A stretch of 64,000 bases of DNA, from positions 1 through 64,000 of the forward strand of contig CALXIA010000003.1 of assembly GCA_944388245.1 (NCBI GenBank), in the 5' to 3' direction. The stretch comes from an uncultured Gemmiger sp. (GTDB lineage Bacteria > Bacillota > Clostridia > Oscillospirales > Ruminococcaceae). The position numbers and the translations under genes are program-made. The notes under the pieces are model-generated. The model had not been told where the DNA came from, ran no database searches, and saw only the letters and a list, made by a program, of their open reading frames with translations. Positions 1 through 8,195 of this stretch are shown here, in pieces. The number at the start of each line of letters is the position of its first letter. Within the stretch, counting starts at the first letter, position 1.

Positions 1-57
1 CTTTGCCACAAATGAACCGTCAGCCGATGTAATGTAGTAGGTAGCGTAAACCACCCT

Positions 58-519
58 TTATACAGTAACTCCCAGAAGTGAATCGTTAAGATATTTGCCA
101 CGATGCTCACGGCTTCGGAGACTTTTCTCAAAAGAATATCCATAGGCGGCAAGGGAATGGTTATCCCAAGTCTTCCTCTGCAAAGAAATCAAGGCATCCA
201 GGGCTAAGGTTAGTTTTGTGCGATTGCATTTGCATAAATTCTCTCCATCTATGTATTCCATGAGAAGATAGGTTTTATCTCCGGCAGAAATTTTTTGGTG
301 TATGATTGGAATGCAGCTATCGTTTAATTCTGAGAGAATCAAGCGATACGTTTCTGCTTCGTTGCCTTTTGCCTCTTTGAGAATATATTGGGCAGTGCCT
401 GTATCAATGGTCCATACTTGATATGGCTCGTCATCCTCAACATGCTTGAGTTGGGTGATGACTGCTTGTTCAGTTATAGGAACAACATAGATGAGTTTAA
501 TAATATCCTTTAATTCCAT
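58..519 (-). pseudogene. Truncated aminoglycoside-phosphotransferase-like kinase
   Basis: The predicted protein resembles the N-terminal lobe of the aminoglycoside/choline kinase fold: a Lys in 'YILKEA', then the hinge motif 'YLLMEYIDGENL'. The frame stops soon after 'KYLNDSLLGV', before the catalytic HGD-x-x-x-x-N loop that such kinases need. It has about 153 residues where the family has 250-300. The ATG at 519 is preferred over the one at 531 because a GAGG lies 12 bases upstream of it. Base composition is much more AT-rich than the genes to the right, so it is probably foreign DNA and already broken. The substrate cannot be inferred. The missing C-terminal half could lie in another frame beyond the left edge of the window. 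Confidence 0.55.
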
Positions 520-648
520 TTTATGCCACATCCTCGTGTTTTGCTCTTTATTAAACGCTATATCTTAGTTGCAATGAGATTCCAACAATAAGAACAAGGT
601 AATTATTAGTTTATCCCAGTCTACCATTGAAGATAAGAAGAAGGAAAG

Positions 649-683
649 CCCCTTATTTTGAGAAAAAATTTCAAAATAAGGGG
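649..683. terminator. AT-rich perfect hairpin, terminator-like
   Basis: A 13-bp perfect stem (CCCCTTATTTTGA with its complement) encloses a nine-base loop. It lies in a gene-free AT-rich stretch between the truncated kinase and the tRNA genes. No good U-tract follows on either strand, so termination is only a possibility. Confidence 0.45.
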
Positions 684-865
684 TTGAGTTTATTTCCTTT
701 GCCGGCTGGTAAGAAAAGTTTGACCAACAAATTGACGCTTTCAAACTTTAAGTAATTTGCTTCAAAAAAGAAGGGGGTTCGAGTCCCACCAGTTAGGGAA
801 AAAGGTCCGTTAGCATTTATGAAATTTTAGGTAAAATTTTGAGGGGGTAAATCCTGGAAACAGTT

Positions 866-894
866 GATGCCGTAGGCTGAAAGCCTACGGCATC
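866..894 (-). terminator. Hairpin downstream of the tRNA-Ser fragment
   Basis: A 13-bp perfect stem (GATGCCGTAGGCT with its complement) has a three-base loop. It sits 18 bp beyond the tRNA-Ser 3' fragment, as the hairpin at 1111-1140 sits beyond the intact tRNA. It looks like the retained terminator of a lost tRNA copy. Confidence 0.55.
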
Positions 895-912
895 TATACT
901 GTTTTGATAATA

Positions 913-936
913 TGGCGGAGAAGGAGGGATTTGAAC
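913..936 (-). pseudogene. tRNA-Ser 3'-end fragment (possible att remnant)
   Basis: These 24 bases are identical to the T-loop and 3' acceptor end, including CCA, of the intact tRNA-Ser(GCU) at 1145-1235. The 5' partner strand of the T-stem is not conserved, so no tRNA can fold. Such 3' duplications are typical of integrative elements that use tRNA genes as targets, and AT-rich foreign-looking DNA begins just to the left. A decayed tandem tRNA copy is the alternative. Confidence 0.7.
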
Positions 937-1110
937 TTGCTTCGCAAGCCCTCTTGCGGTACCCGGGTCGGGCTGCGGCGGCGGTGCCGCCTTGCCTTCC
1001 CCGACCGCTGCGCCAACAAATCCTCGCTGCATCCGCCACCGGCGGCGCTCGGATTTGTTGCCCGCGCCTCCGGCGCTCGGGTTCCATCCATCGCCATATC
1101 CGCCAAACAA
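937..1110. repeat. GC-rich palindromic spacer between tRNA copies
   Basis: There is no credible gene here. The stretch holds an inverted repeat CAACAAATCC (1014-1023) / GGATTTGTTG (1051-1060) with smaller GC palindromes, such as GGCGGC-ggt-GCCGCC near 976-990. It may be a degenerate repeat or leftover DNA of an insertion next to the tRNA. No function can be assigned. Confidence 0.4.
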
Positions 1111-1140
1111 AACGGGCCGCACAGTTCGTGCGGCCCGTTT
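1111..1140 (-). terminator. Terminator of the tRNA-Ser pair
   Basis: The stem AACGGGCCGCAC pairs with GTGCGGCCCGTT around a five-base loop, and on the minus strand it is followed by a T-rich tail (TTTTGTTTGG). It lies five bases beyond the CCA end of tRNA-Ser(GCU), which fits termination of the tRNA transcript. Confidence 0.85.
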
Positions 1141-1144
1141 TGCT

Positions 1145-1235
1145 TGGCGGAGAAGGAGGGATTTGAACCCTCGCGCCGGTTTCCCGACCTACGCCCTTAG
1201 CAGGGGCGCCTCTTCGACCTCTTGAGTACTTCTCC
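1145..1235 (-). tRNA. tRNA-Ser (anticodon GCU)
   Basis: On the minus strand this reads as a class II tRNA: the acceptor GGAGAAG pairs with CTTCTCC, there is a long variable arm, the T-loop is TTCAAAT and the 3' CCA is encoded. The anticodon loop CTGCTAA gives GCU, reading AGC/AGU serine codons. It is the second gene of a tRNA-Ser pair and is followed directly by a strong terminator. Confidence 0.95.
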
Positions 1236-1271
1236 AGAGCAAAGTGATTGGTAAATCTTTGGTTGTAAAAA

Positions 1272-1358
1272 TGGCGGAGAGGGTGGGATTCGAACCCACG
1301 GCCCTTGCGGGTCACCGGTTTTCAAGACCGGCTCCTTAAACCACTCGGACACCTCTCC
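1272..1358 (-). tRNA. tRNA-Ser (anticodon UGA)
   Basis: This is a class II tRNA with acceptor GGAGAGG/CCTCTCC, a long variable arm, T-loop TTCGAAT and an encoded CCA. The anticodon loop CTTGAAA gives UGA, reading UCN serine codons. It lies 36 bp upstream of tRNA-Ser(GCU) in the same direction and follows a good promoter. Confidence 0.95.
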
Positions 1359-1398
1359 CCAGTGGACACCCCATCCGCCGGGTCGGAGTGCGTTATAT

Positions 1399-1427
1399 AT
1401 AGTACCATGCCGAATCAGCTTTGTCAA
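1399..1427 (-). promoter_or_regulatory. Promoter of the tRNA-Ser pair
   Basis: On the minus strand a perfect -35 TTGACA (1422-1427) and a -10 TACTAT (1399-1404) are separated by 17 bp. They lie about 40 bp upstream of the first tRNA. Confidence 0.8.
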
Positions 1428-1565
1428 GCTGTTTCACCAATTTTGCCCGGTTTCTCGCCCAGGTTTTGCCCCGCCGGAATACGCGGGGGATTTTCCACCC
1501 TTTTTCCGGGGCTTTTTCTGTGGAAAAGTTGAAAACTTTGTTGAAAAGTATACTCGCCGTAAAAA

Positions 1566-1605
1566 ACGACCCGGCAGGCCCTTTGCGGGCGGCCTGTCGG
1601 GTCGT
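1566..1605 (-). terminator. Terminator of the DEAD-box helicase gene
   Basis: The stem ACGACCCGACAGGCC, with one mismatch, is followed on the minus strand by a run of six T. It lies eight bases beyond the helicase stop codon. The rest of the gap up to the tRNA promoter shows no gene. Confidence 0.85.
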
Positions 1606-1612
1606 GAGCGGG

Positions 1613-3286
1613 TTATTCCTCGTCGCCGCCCTCGATGGGGGCGGACGCGCCGCCGTGGCTGGCCAGATATTCCTCAAAACTCTGGAACTTCTGCTGGGGC
1701 GGGCGGCGGCTGATCAGCAGCAGGCCCGGGTCCTCGTCCCGGGCGGCGGCTTTGGCCTTGCCACGGGGCGGGGTCTGGGCGGGCTTTGCGGCGGATTTTT
1801 CCCCGTGGGACGGCTGGGGTTTGGCGGCCGGTTTGGCCGAAGCGGACCGCTCGCCCCGGGCGGGTTTGCCACTCTGGGGCTGGGCCGGGGCCTTGGCCCC
1901 GTTCTGCCGGCCGCGTGCCGGCGCCTGGGCCGCGGCTTTGGGGGCCGCGGGCTGCTGTTTGGCCGGGGCCGGGGCGGCGCTCTCCTGGCCGCGGGCGGCC
2001 TGCTCGCTCTCGGCGGCGGCCCGGCTCTGGGCCCGGCGGCGACGGCGGCGGCGCTTGGCGCTGGCGCTCAAAGGCTGGTTTTCGTTGGATTCCCTCTGGT
2101 TTTCCGGCATGGGGGATCGGTCTCCTTTCCTGGTTTGTTCCGGTTTGCGGGCGGGGGGCGCGTCCAGCTCTTCCGGGCTGGTCAGCACCGGGATCGCCCG
2201 GCGGTTGAGTTTTTCGATTCCGGCCAGATACTCCTCCTGCTCGCTGGAGCAGAAGCTGATGGCCACCCCGCCCTGGCCGGCCCGGCCGGTGCGGCCGATC
2301 CGGTGCACGTAGGTCTCGGGCACCTCGGGCAGGTCGTAGTTGAACACGTGGCTCAACTCGTTGATGTCGATGCCCCGGGCGGCGATATCGGTGGCCACCA
2401 GCACCCGGGTGCTGCCCTTCTTGAACCCGTCCAGGGCGGCCACCCGGGCGCTCTGGCTCTTGTTGCCGTGGATGGCCGCGGCGGTGACCCCGTTCTTGTT
2501 CAGGATGCGGGCGATCTTGTCCGCCCCGTGCTTGGTGCGGCTGAAGACCAGCGCGCTGGTCACCTCCGGCCGCTGCACCAGCTGGGTCAGCAGCGCGGGC
2601 TTGTCCGCCTTTTCCACATGGAACAGGTACTGGTCGATCCGGTCCACCGTGCTGGAGACCGGGTCCACCTTTACCGACACCGGCTTGTGCAGGATGCTGG
2701 CGGCCAGCCGCTCGATCTCGGCGGGCATGGTGGCGCTGAACAGCAGGGTCTGCCGCTGTTTGGGCAGCTGGCGGATCACCTTTTTCACGTCGTGGATGAA
2801 GCCCATGTCCAGCATCCGGTCGGCCTCGTCCAGCACGAACACCTCCAGCGCCGACAGGTCCACATGCCCCTGGCCGATCAGGTCGTTCAGGCGGCCGGGG
2901 CAGGCGGTGAGCACCTCCACCCCCCGTTTCAGGGCCGCCACCTGGGGCATCTGGCCCACCCCGCCGAAGATCACCGTGTGCCGCACCGGCAGATAGGCCC
3001 CGTAGGCGGCGAAACTCTCGTCGATCTGCAGGGCCAGTTCCCGGGTGGGGGTCAGGATCAGGGCCCGGATCTTGTTGCTTTTGACCGGGCTTTGGGCCAG
3101 CCGCTGCAGGATCGGCAGCGCGAAGGCCGCGGTCTTGCCGGTGCCGGTCTGGGCGCAGCCCAGCAGGTCCCGCCCCTCCAGCACCGGCGGGATGGCCTTC
3201 TGCTGGATGGGGGAGGGGGTCTCATAGCCCGCTTCGCGCACGGCGCGCAGCAGCGGTTCGATCAGATTCAGTTGTGTAAATGTCAT
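1613..3286 (-). CDS. DEAD-box ATP-dependent RNA helicase, RhlE-like
   Basis: This protein unwinds RNA duplexes using ATP, probably in ribosome assembly or mRNA decay. The core carries the family motifs in order: Q-motif 'PSPIQQKAI', motif I 'AQTGTGKT', 'PTRELALQ', 'DEAD', 'SAT', and motif VI '[10 protein letters not shown]'. The N-terminus '[11 protein letters not shown]'-like region and the overall spacing fit the RhlE/CshA group. After about residue 375 the remaining roughly 180 residues are a low-complexity, Ala/Pro/Lys/Arg-rich basic tail, as in many RhlE-type proteins, likely to bind RNA. The ATG at 3286 has an AGGAG five bases upstream. The gene has its own terminator and lies 80 bp downstream of the DUF1015 gene in the same direction. 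The exact subfamily is inferred. Confidence 0.93.
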   Translation of the reverse strand: MTFTQLNLIEPLLRAVREAGYETPSPIQQKAIPPVLEGRDLLGCAQTGTGKTAAFALPILQRLAQSPVKSNKIRALILTPTRELALQIDESFAAYGAYLPVRHTVIFGGVGQMPQVAALKRGVEVLTACPGRLNDLIGQGHVDLSALEVFVLDEADRMLDMGFIHDVKKVIRQLPKQRQTLLFSATMPAEIERLAASILHKPVSVKVDPVSSTVDRIDQYLFHVEKADKPALLTQLVQRPEVTSALVFSRTKHGADKIARILNKNGVTAAAIHGNKSQSARVAALDGFKKGSTRVLVATDIAARGIDINELSHVFNYDLPEVPETYVHRIGRTGRAGQGGVAISFCSSEQEEYLAGIEKLNRRAIPVLTSPEELDAPPARKPEQTRKGDRSPMPENQRESNENQPLSASAKRRRRRRRAQSRAAAESEQAARGQESAAPAPAKQQPAAPKAAAQAPARGRQNGAKAPAQPQSGKPARGERSASAKPAAKPQPSHGEKSAAKPAQTPPRGKAKAAARDEDPGLLLISRRPPQQKFQSFEEYLASHGGASAPIEGGDEE

Positions 3287-3365
3287 GCTTACTCCTGTTC
3301 ACACCAAAACCGGGTCCGCCGCAACCGGCGCCCGGCCACTCGCAAAGGAAAGCGCGCCGCCCCGC

Positions 3366-4649
3366 TCAGGGCAGGATGCGGCGACATTCCAGATAATACC
3401 GTTTGTCCCGGGCGTGGCCCATGCTGAAGGTCTTGCGGGGCAGCACCCCGCCCAGCACCACGCCCCGGAAGATATCCGCCTTGGCAAAGGGCGGCAGCAG
3501 CACCCCGACGGCCCCGCCGCCGGCGCAGAGGGAGGCCACCGCCTCCTCGTCGTGGATGAAATCCACCGTGGCCGCCGGGTGGGCCGGCAGCCAGCTGCCC
3601 AGGAAGGCCTCCAGCGTGCCCACCGCCAGCGGATGCACCCGGTCATTGGCGGCCAGTGTCTGCCCGCCGGTCAGCCGGAACCGCTGCGCGCCGGGATCGG
3701 CCGGGTCGGCCCAGGCGTCCTTTTCCCGCAAAAAGGCGGCGAGATCCGCCGCGAAGGCGGCCGGATCGGCCCCGAACACCACCCGGTGGATCGGCTCGAT
3801 GCCGATGGCCGGGCTGTGGATGTTGCACACCTCCGCCAGGCACCAGCGGGCGGGATGGGCGGCCTGCTCGGCCGGGGAGAGGGTGGGCTTGAGCTGCTCC
3901 CACCAGGCCTTGGCGGTGGCCAGGCTGTGGTTGCCGTCCCCCACCGCCAGGGTCAGGGGCGGCTGGCCGGCTGCCGCCGGATACCGGGCGTCAAAGGCTG
4001 CCTGGCTGCCCAGCGCCGCCAGCGCGTCGGTGACCGCCCGCACCCGGGCCGGATCCTCCACCGCCCAGCCCCGGATGGAGCCGCCCCCCAGCATCAGCTC
4101 CCCCTCATAGAGGGGCGGCCGCCCGGCGGCGGCCCGGCCCAGCGGCCCGAGCACCGTGTCCTGGGGATCGTCGATGAGCATCATCACGTGGGGGGATTCC
4201 AGCAGCGCCCCCTGGCGCACCCGCAGCCGGGGCGGGATGCGGGAGACCACCGTACCCTCGGTGGGGCGCACCGCCGGCCGCTCACCGGGGCTGTAGCTGT
4301 ACTGTTCCAGGTCCACCGCCCCCACGATGCCCGCCCGGACCCGTCCGGTGGAATCCACCCGTTCCAGGTACACATACCCGTCCACCGCCCGGGTCAGCAC
4401 CTGCCGGGCGTACCGCTCCATCGCCGTGTGGATGGCCTCGATCCGGGCCTCCACGTCCGGCTGCTCCAGATACACCTCCGGCAGCACCAGGTCCAGGGCG
4501 GTGGGGCCGTCCTGGGCGGCGGCGCGGGCGGCGGCCCAGTAGTCCGGCTGGCTGGTGAACTGGTCACAGGCCAGGCAGGCCCACCGGTCCAGCGGGACCG
4601 ACGGGTCCGGCAGCAGGATGTGGGCGGGTACAAAGCAGGGCTCTGACAT
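3366..4649 (-). CDS. DUF1015 family protein
   Basis: This 427-residue protein matches the conserved DUF1015 family over its whole length. Typical segments include 'RWACLACDQFTSQPDYW' near the N-terminus, 'AVGDGNHSLATAKAWWE' in the middle and 'DFIHDEEAV' near the end. Family members often lie near serine or phosphoglycerate metabolism genes, and the fold resembles ParB-like serine kinases. No reaction can be assigned from this sequence. The conserved GDGNHS motif suggests a phosphate- or metal-binding active site. The start at 4649 has AAAGGA upstream. No transmembrane segment is visible, so it should be cytosolic. A terminator-like hairpin separates it from the preceding membrane-protein operon. 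Confidence 0.85.
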   Translation of the reverse strand: MSEPCFVPAHILLPDPSVPLDRWACLACDQFTSQPDYWAAARAAAQDGPTALDLVLPEVYLEQPDVEARIEAIHTAMERYARQVLTRAVDGYVYLERVDSTGRVRAGIVGAVDLEQYSYSPGERPAVRPTEGTVVSRIPPRLRVRQGALLESPHVMMLIDDPQDTVLGPLGRAAAGRPPLYEGELMLGGGSIRGWAVEDPARVRAVTDALAALGSQAAFDARYPAAAGQPPLTLAVGDGNHSLATAKAWWEQLKPTLSPAEQAAHPARWCLAEVCNIHSPAIGIEPIHRVVFGADPAAFAADLAAFLREKDAWADPADPGAQRFRLTGGQTLAANDRVHPLAVGTLEAFLGSWLPAHPAATVDFIHDEEAVASLCAGGGAVGVLLPPFAKADIFRGVVLGGVLPRKTFSMGHARDKRYYLECRRILP

Positions 4650-4709
4650 GGGGAGATCGTCCTTTCTGTATTTTTCCTGTTAATATTACTTCCCGTTGAA
4701 ACGCACGAA

Positions 4710-4742
4710 AGGGCGGGGCGCTCCTTGGCGCGCCCGCGCCCT
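4710..4742 (-). terminator. Terminator after the rpe-rnf-DUF4015 unit
   Basis: On the minus strand AGGGCG-C-GGGCGC pairs with GCGCCCCGCCCT through 12 bp with one bulged base, followed by TTTCGTGCGTTTC. It lies just after the stop of the DUF4015 gene. The imperfect U-tract lowers certainty. Confidence 0.55.
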
Positions 4743-4756
4743 GCAGGGGATCGGCT

Positions 4757-5878
4757 TTATCGCGCAAAGCTGCCGGTGACCCCGGTGTGCAGCACCAGAT
4801 GGTCGGCGTTCTGGGCGGCGGTGAGGGCCGCTGTGCGCTGGGTGCCGTCGTCCTCGGGGGAGAGGGCGTCCATATCCAGCACCAGATTGCGCACCCCCAG
4901 CCCGGCCAGGCTGCCGATGGTGTCGCTGGCTTCCAGGGCGGCCTGGTCGGCGGGGTACTCAAACCAGAGTACGCTGCCGTCCCCGTCGGCCTGCTGCTGC
5001 CAGGCGTCGATCAGGCCGGCCAGCTGGGCGGTCTTGTCGACCTCGGTAGCCAGGCCCGCGTCGTAGCCCGCGCCCTCCAGGCTGTAGCCGCTGGGGAACT
5101 GCACCCCGCTGAGCAGGAACTGGTCAAAGCCCAGCCCCTTGATCTCCGCGATCAGGTCCGCGATGTACTGCCGGGCCGCCGTGTCGGTGGGATCCAGCCA
5201 GGGCACCCCGCCCGCCGAGGCGGAGGCGTTGAGCCAGATCACGTCCTGGCTGCCGTAATGCACCGCCAGTTCCCGGTCGGTGTAGGGGGTGGTGGGATCC
5301 TCAAAGGCGCTGATCCCCGCCACCGGGATGAGCCCGGCCTCCCGGAAGACCCGGGCCGCCATGGCCGCGTCCACCAGCCTGCCCGCCTTGGACGGGGCGG
5401 CCAGTTCCACCTGGGAATCGTAGTACACATACCCCTGGGCGTCCTTGAGGGTGATGACCGCGTAGCTTACCCCCTGGCCCGCCAGATCGGCGGCGGTGGC
5501 GGCGGCCTGTTCCTCGTTGGACAATCCGCTCAGCGCCACATAACTCCAGTCGCCGGTGACGATGGCGGTGGTGGAGGCGGCGGGGGTGGCCTGCGGCGGG
5601 GCGGATTCGGGCGCGGAGGCCCCTTCGCTGCCGGAGGCGGCGGGATCGGAGGTGGAGGAGGCGGCCGGCCCGGCGTCCTGCCGGCCGTTTTTTATCGAGT
5701 ACCACAGCCCGGTGCCCAGGTCCACCACCGGCCCGGCCACCAGCCAGCCCACCCCGAACAGGATCGCCAGCCCCAGCACCCATTTGAGGATGCGGCGGCG
5801 CAGCAGGCCGCGGCGGGCGTAGCTGCGCTGTTTGTAATGTTTGAGCTTGCCCAGACTTTTGCGTTTGCGTTTTGCCAT
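4757..5878 (-). CDS. Membrane-anchored DUF4015 / glycoside-hydrolase-like protein
   Basis: The first 30 residues are very basic ('MAKRKRKSLGKLKHYKQRS'). They are followed by one hydrophobic segment around residues 31-52 and a 50-residue Ala/Ser/Pro linker, then a TIM-barrel-like domain. That layout gives a single-pass protein with an outward-facing domain. The domain resembles the DUF4015 putative glycosyl hydrolases ('YVALSGLSNEEQAAA', 'AVITLKDAQGYVYYDS', 'IPVAGISAFEDP'). A wall- or glycan-directed role is possible but no substrate is evident. It starts at an ATG with AAGGAGG upstream and lies 16 bp after rnfA, so it is the last gene of the rpe-rnfDEA unit. Confidence 0.75.
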   Translation of the reverse strand: MAKRKRKSLGKLKHYKQRSYARRGLLRRRILKWVLGLAILFGVGWLVAGPVVDLGTGLWYSIKNGRQDAGPAASSTSDPAASGSEGASAPESAPPQATPAASTTAIVTGDWSYVALSGLSNEEQAAATAADLAGQGVSYAVITLKDAQGYVYYDSQVELAAPSKAGRLVDAAMAARVFREAGLIPVAGISAFEDPTTPYTDRELAVHYGSQDVIWLNASASAGGVPWLDPTDTAARQYIADLIAEIKGLGFDQFLLSGVQFPSGYSLEGAGYDAGLATEVDKTAQLAGLIDAWQQQADGDGSVLWFEYPADQAALEASDTIGSLAGLGVRNLVLDMDALSPEDDGTQRTAALTAAQNADHLVLHTGVTGSFAR

Positions 5879-5894
5879 GGCAGCCTCCTTACGA

Positions 5895-6503
5895 TCAGAT
5901 CGACACCATGTGCCCGGTGAAGCCGTAGATGGCCAGCGCCAGGATGCCGATGTAGATCAGGGTGATGGGCAGCCCGCGGAAAGGCGCGGGCACGGCTTCG
6001 CTTTGCAGTTTGCGCTGGCCCTCGGCCACGATGACCACCGCCAGCATATAGCCCAGCGCGCTGCCGACCGAAAAGCCCAGCGTCTGGGAGAGGGTGAAAC
6101 TCTGGGTATCCGCGATGAGCAGCGGGCCCAGCACGGCGGTGTTGAAGGTGGCCAGCGGCAGCACCGCGATCAGTTCCTTGCTGCGGGGCAGCTTGAGCCA
6201 CTGGATCAGATACATCACCAGCAGGTAGGCCACCGTGGCGCAGAGGATGAAGAGCAGCGGCCGCACGGCGCGGCGGTAACTCCAGCCGCCCATGGCCTGG
6301 CTGAGCAGCCAGGCGGTGGGGGAACTGAGCAGCAGGATCACGCACAGCAGCAGCCCGAAGGTGCGGTTGCTGACGGCGCTGTCCCCCACCAGGCGCACCA
6401 GGCGGGAGACGCCCAGCGCCCGGCTGAACACGGCGTTCTGGGCGAAGACGGCGGTGACGGCCAGCAGCAGAAAGCTGGCCAGAGCGTTGAGAACAGCGGT
6501 CAT
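5895..6503 (-). CDS. rnfA: RnfA-like integral membrane protein lacking cluster cysteines
   Basis: This 202-residue protein has about six membrane helices and clear RnfA/NqrE similarity, best seen in 'TAVLGPLLI' and the C-terminal 'VPAPFRGLPITLIYIGI'. In Rnf and Nqr complexes this subunit pairs with RnfE and holds an iron-sulfur cluster through a Cys in the 'LG(L/V)CP' motif and a Cys in 'TNCAVLG'. Here the matching stretches read 'RALGVSRLV' and 'TFNTAVLG', with no Cys at either place (comparison from memory of the family). The start codon overlaps the rnfE stop by four bases, so translation is probably coupled. rnfB, which normally follows, is absent. The gene name reflects homology, not proven electron transfer. 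Confidence 0.85.
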   Translation of the reverse strand: MTAVLNALASFLLLAVTAVFAQNAVFSRALGVSRLVRLVGDSAVSNRTFGLLLCVILLLSSPTAWLLSQAMGGWSYRRAVRPLLFILCATVAYLLVMYLIQWLKLPRSKELIAVLPLATFNTAVLGPLLIADTQSFTLSQTLGFSVGSALGYMLAVVIVAEGQRKLQSEAVPAPFRGLPITLIYIGILALAIYGFTGHMVSI

Positions 6504-7153
6504 ACGGTGCGGTTCGCCTCCCTGTGTACATAATTTTTGTAGGCGCGCACCGCCCCGCGCCAGATCGCGCAGAGCACACCCACCAGGATAAAGCCCCCCG
6601 CGGGCAGGCTGGCTACCGGCAGCAGATGCACCCCGGACACCGGCCGCCCGAACAGGGTGCCGGTGGCCAGCAGTTCCCGCAGGCAGCCCATGAGCATCAG
6701 GATCAGGATATACCCGCCGGTGATGTACAGGCCCTTTTGCAGCGCCACCAGCACCGGCTCCTTGCGGGGCCGTTCGTACCGCTTGATGATCAGCGGCTCC
6801 ACGCACAGCAGCGGCAGATACATGCCCACGGCCAGGGTCTGTTCCACCTCAAACCAGCCGCGCATCAGCAGGTAGACCGCCACATACAGCACCCCGGCGA
6901 TGCCGCAGTAGACGATGGCGCGGAACCGGTAGGGGACCGGCCGGGCGGCCAGGGCGGCCAGCATCCGGGTGGGGGTGAGCAGCAGCAGCACCGCCACGCT
7001 CAGGATCAGCGCGCTGCGGCCGGTGGTGGCGGCCACCACCAGCGGGGCCAGGCCCATGCCCTGCATGATGACCGGGTTGTTGAGCAGGATGCGGTCCCGC
7101 CGGGCGATGGCCTCCATGTTCTTGGACAGATACTGGGCTTTTTTAAGCTTCAT
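6500..7153 (-). CDS. rnfE: RnfE-like integral membrane protein lacking cluster cysteines
   Basis: This 217-residue polytopic membrane protein is similar to RnfE/NqrD. It shows the N-terminal 'LLNNPVIMQGMGLAPL' and the conserved 'LRELLATGTLFG'. In the family the first motif is 'LGLCPLLAV' and a second Cys occurs in 'TNC'. Here the Cys of the first motif is Ala ('GLAPLVVAA') and the second region reads 'LCVEPLIIKRY', without the TNC motif. The intramembrane iron-sulfur site shared with RnfA is therefore probably missing. The gene overlaps rnfD by 11 bases and rnfA by 4. rnfG, which normally lies between rnfD and rnfE, is absent. Confidence 0.85.
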   Translation of the reverse strand: MKLKKAQYLSKNMEAIARRDRILLNNPVIMQGMGLAPLVVAATTGRSALILSVAVLLLLTPTRMLAALAARPVPYRFRAIVYCGIAGVLYVAVYLLMRGWFEVEQTLAVGMYLPLLCVEPLIIKRYERPRKEPVLVALQKGLYITGGYILILMLMGCLRELLATGTLFGRPVSGVHLLPVASLPAGGFILVGVLCAIWRGAVRAYKNYVHREANRTV

Positions 7154-8138
7154 GGCCGCGGGCCCCCTTTCTTTGGATCAGGTCGGTGACGGCCCGGTCG
7201 ATCCAGCCGGACACCGAGTTGACGGCCAGCAGGCCGAAGCACACGCCGGTCTCGTAGGTGCCGTAGTAGCGGAACATCATGCTGGCAAAGCCCAGCAGCA
7301 GCCCGTACACCGCCCGGCTGACCGGGTGGCGGGGCAGGGTGACCGGCTCCGGCACCAGGAACACCGCGGCGAAGAGCACCGCGCCGCTGAGCAGCTCAAA
7401 CTTGAGCACGGTGAGCCGCTGGCTCACATACTGCCAGGGCAGGGACAACGGGATATCCCCCAGACGGGGGGCCACAAAGACCACCGCCGCGCAGGCCAGC
7501 AGAAAGCAGGCCGGGGCGATCAGGTCGGTGCGGCGGCGGGCGATCAGGAACAGCAGGCAGGCCAGGATCACCAGGTTGAAGGTGACCCCCATCGGGCCGG
7601 CGTAGTTGCCCAGCCACAGATCGATGTTGCTGATGGCGGGCAGGCCGCCGTTTTTGAGCACGGCGCCGCTGCCCTCGCTGAGGGTCACCGCGGCGCAGCT
7701 GCCCAGGGGCAGCTGGGTGCCGGCGGCCGGGTAGACAAAGACCTGTTCCGGCCAGCCCACCGCCGCCACCACATAGCCCACCGCCGCCGGGTGGAAGGGG
7801 TAATGGCCGTAACCGCCGAAGGCCTCCTTGCCGATCATGACCGCGGCCAGCACCGCCACGATCAGCACATAGTAGTCCACCGAGGCGGGCATGAGCATGG
7901 CCACCAGCAGCGCGAAGGCCTCGCTGGACAGCTCGCCCCGCTCAAAGGGGCGGCGGCGCAGCAGGCCGACCAGCCAGTCGCAGACGCCGGCGGTGACCAC
8001 CGCCACCAGGCACAGCAGCGCCGGGCGCGCCCCGTACAGGTACACGTCCATCGCCAGCAGCGGGAGCATCAAAAGAAAGATGTCCCGGCAGACGTCCGGG
8101 CTGGTATAGGGGATTTGCAGAGTTTTGTTTTCGTTCAT
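7143..8138 (-). CDS. rnfD: RnfD-like integral membrane protein lacking the FMN threonine
   Basis: This 331-residue protein has about nine membrane helices and matches RnfD/NqrB, for example 'GGYGHYPFHPAAVGYVV' and the late 'LLSGAVLFAAVFLVPEPVT'. RnfD normally carries FMN covalently bound to the Thr of an S-(G/Q)-A-T motif. The aligned segment here reads 'SEGSGAVLKNGG', with Val in place of Thr. It is the first of three overlapping rnf-like genes and lies 57 bp after rpe. The ATG at 8138 has AGGAGA upstream. rnfC, expected upstream, is replaced by rpe. The membrane fold appears intact while the redox site is lost, so its role may not be electron transfer. Confidence 0.85.
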   Translation of the reverse strand: MNENKTLQIPYTSPDVCRDIFLLMLPLLAMDVYLYGARPALLCLVAVVTAGVCDWLVGLLRRRPFERGELSSEAFALLVAMLMPASVDYYVLIVAVLAAVMIGKEAFGGYGHYPFHPAAVGYVVAAVGWPEQVFVYPAAGTQLPLGSCAAVTLSEGSGAVLKNGGLPAISNIDLWLGNYAGPMGVTFNLVILACLLFLIARRRTDLIAPACFLLACAAVVFVAPRLGDIPLSLPWQYVSQRLTVLKFELLSGAVLFAAVFLVPEPVTLPRHPVSRAVYGLLLGFASMMFRYYGTYETGVCFGLLAVNSVSGWIDRAVTDLIQRKGARGHEA

Positions 8139-8195
8139 GGGCAGTCTCCTGTCGTCAAAACGGGACGATGGCCCCGCGGAATTGGGGTGCGGGCC

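Noticed and set aside
1421..3427. A long Gly-rich plus-strand frame opposite the helicase
   Set aside because: It mirrors the low-complexity helicase tail and crosses the helicase start and terminator; not a gene.
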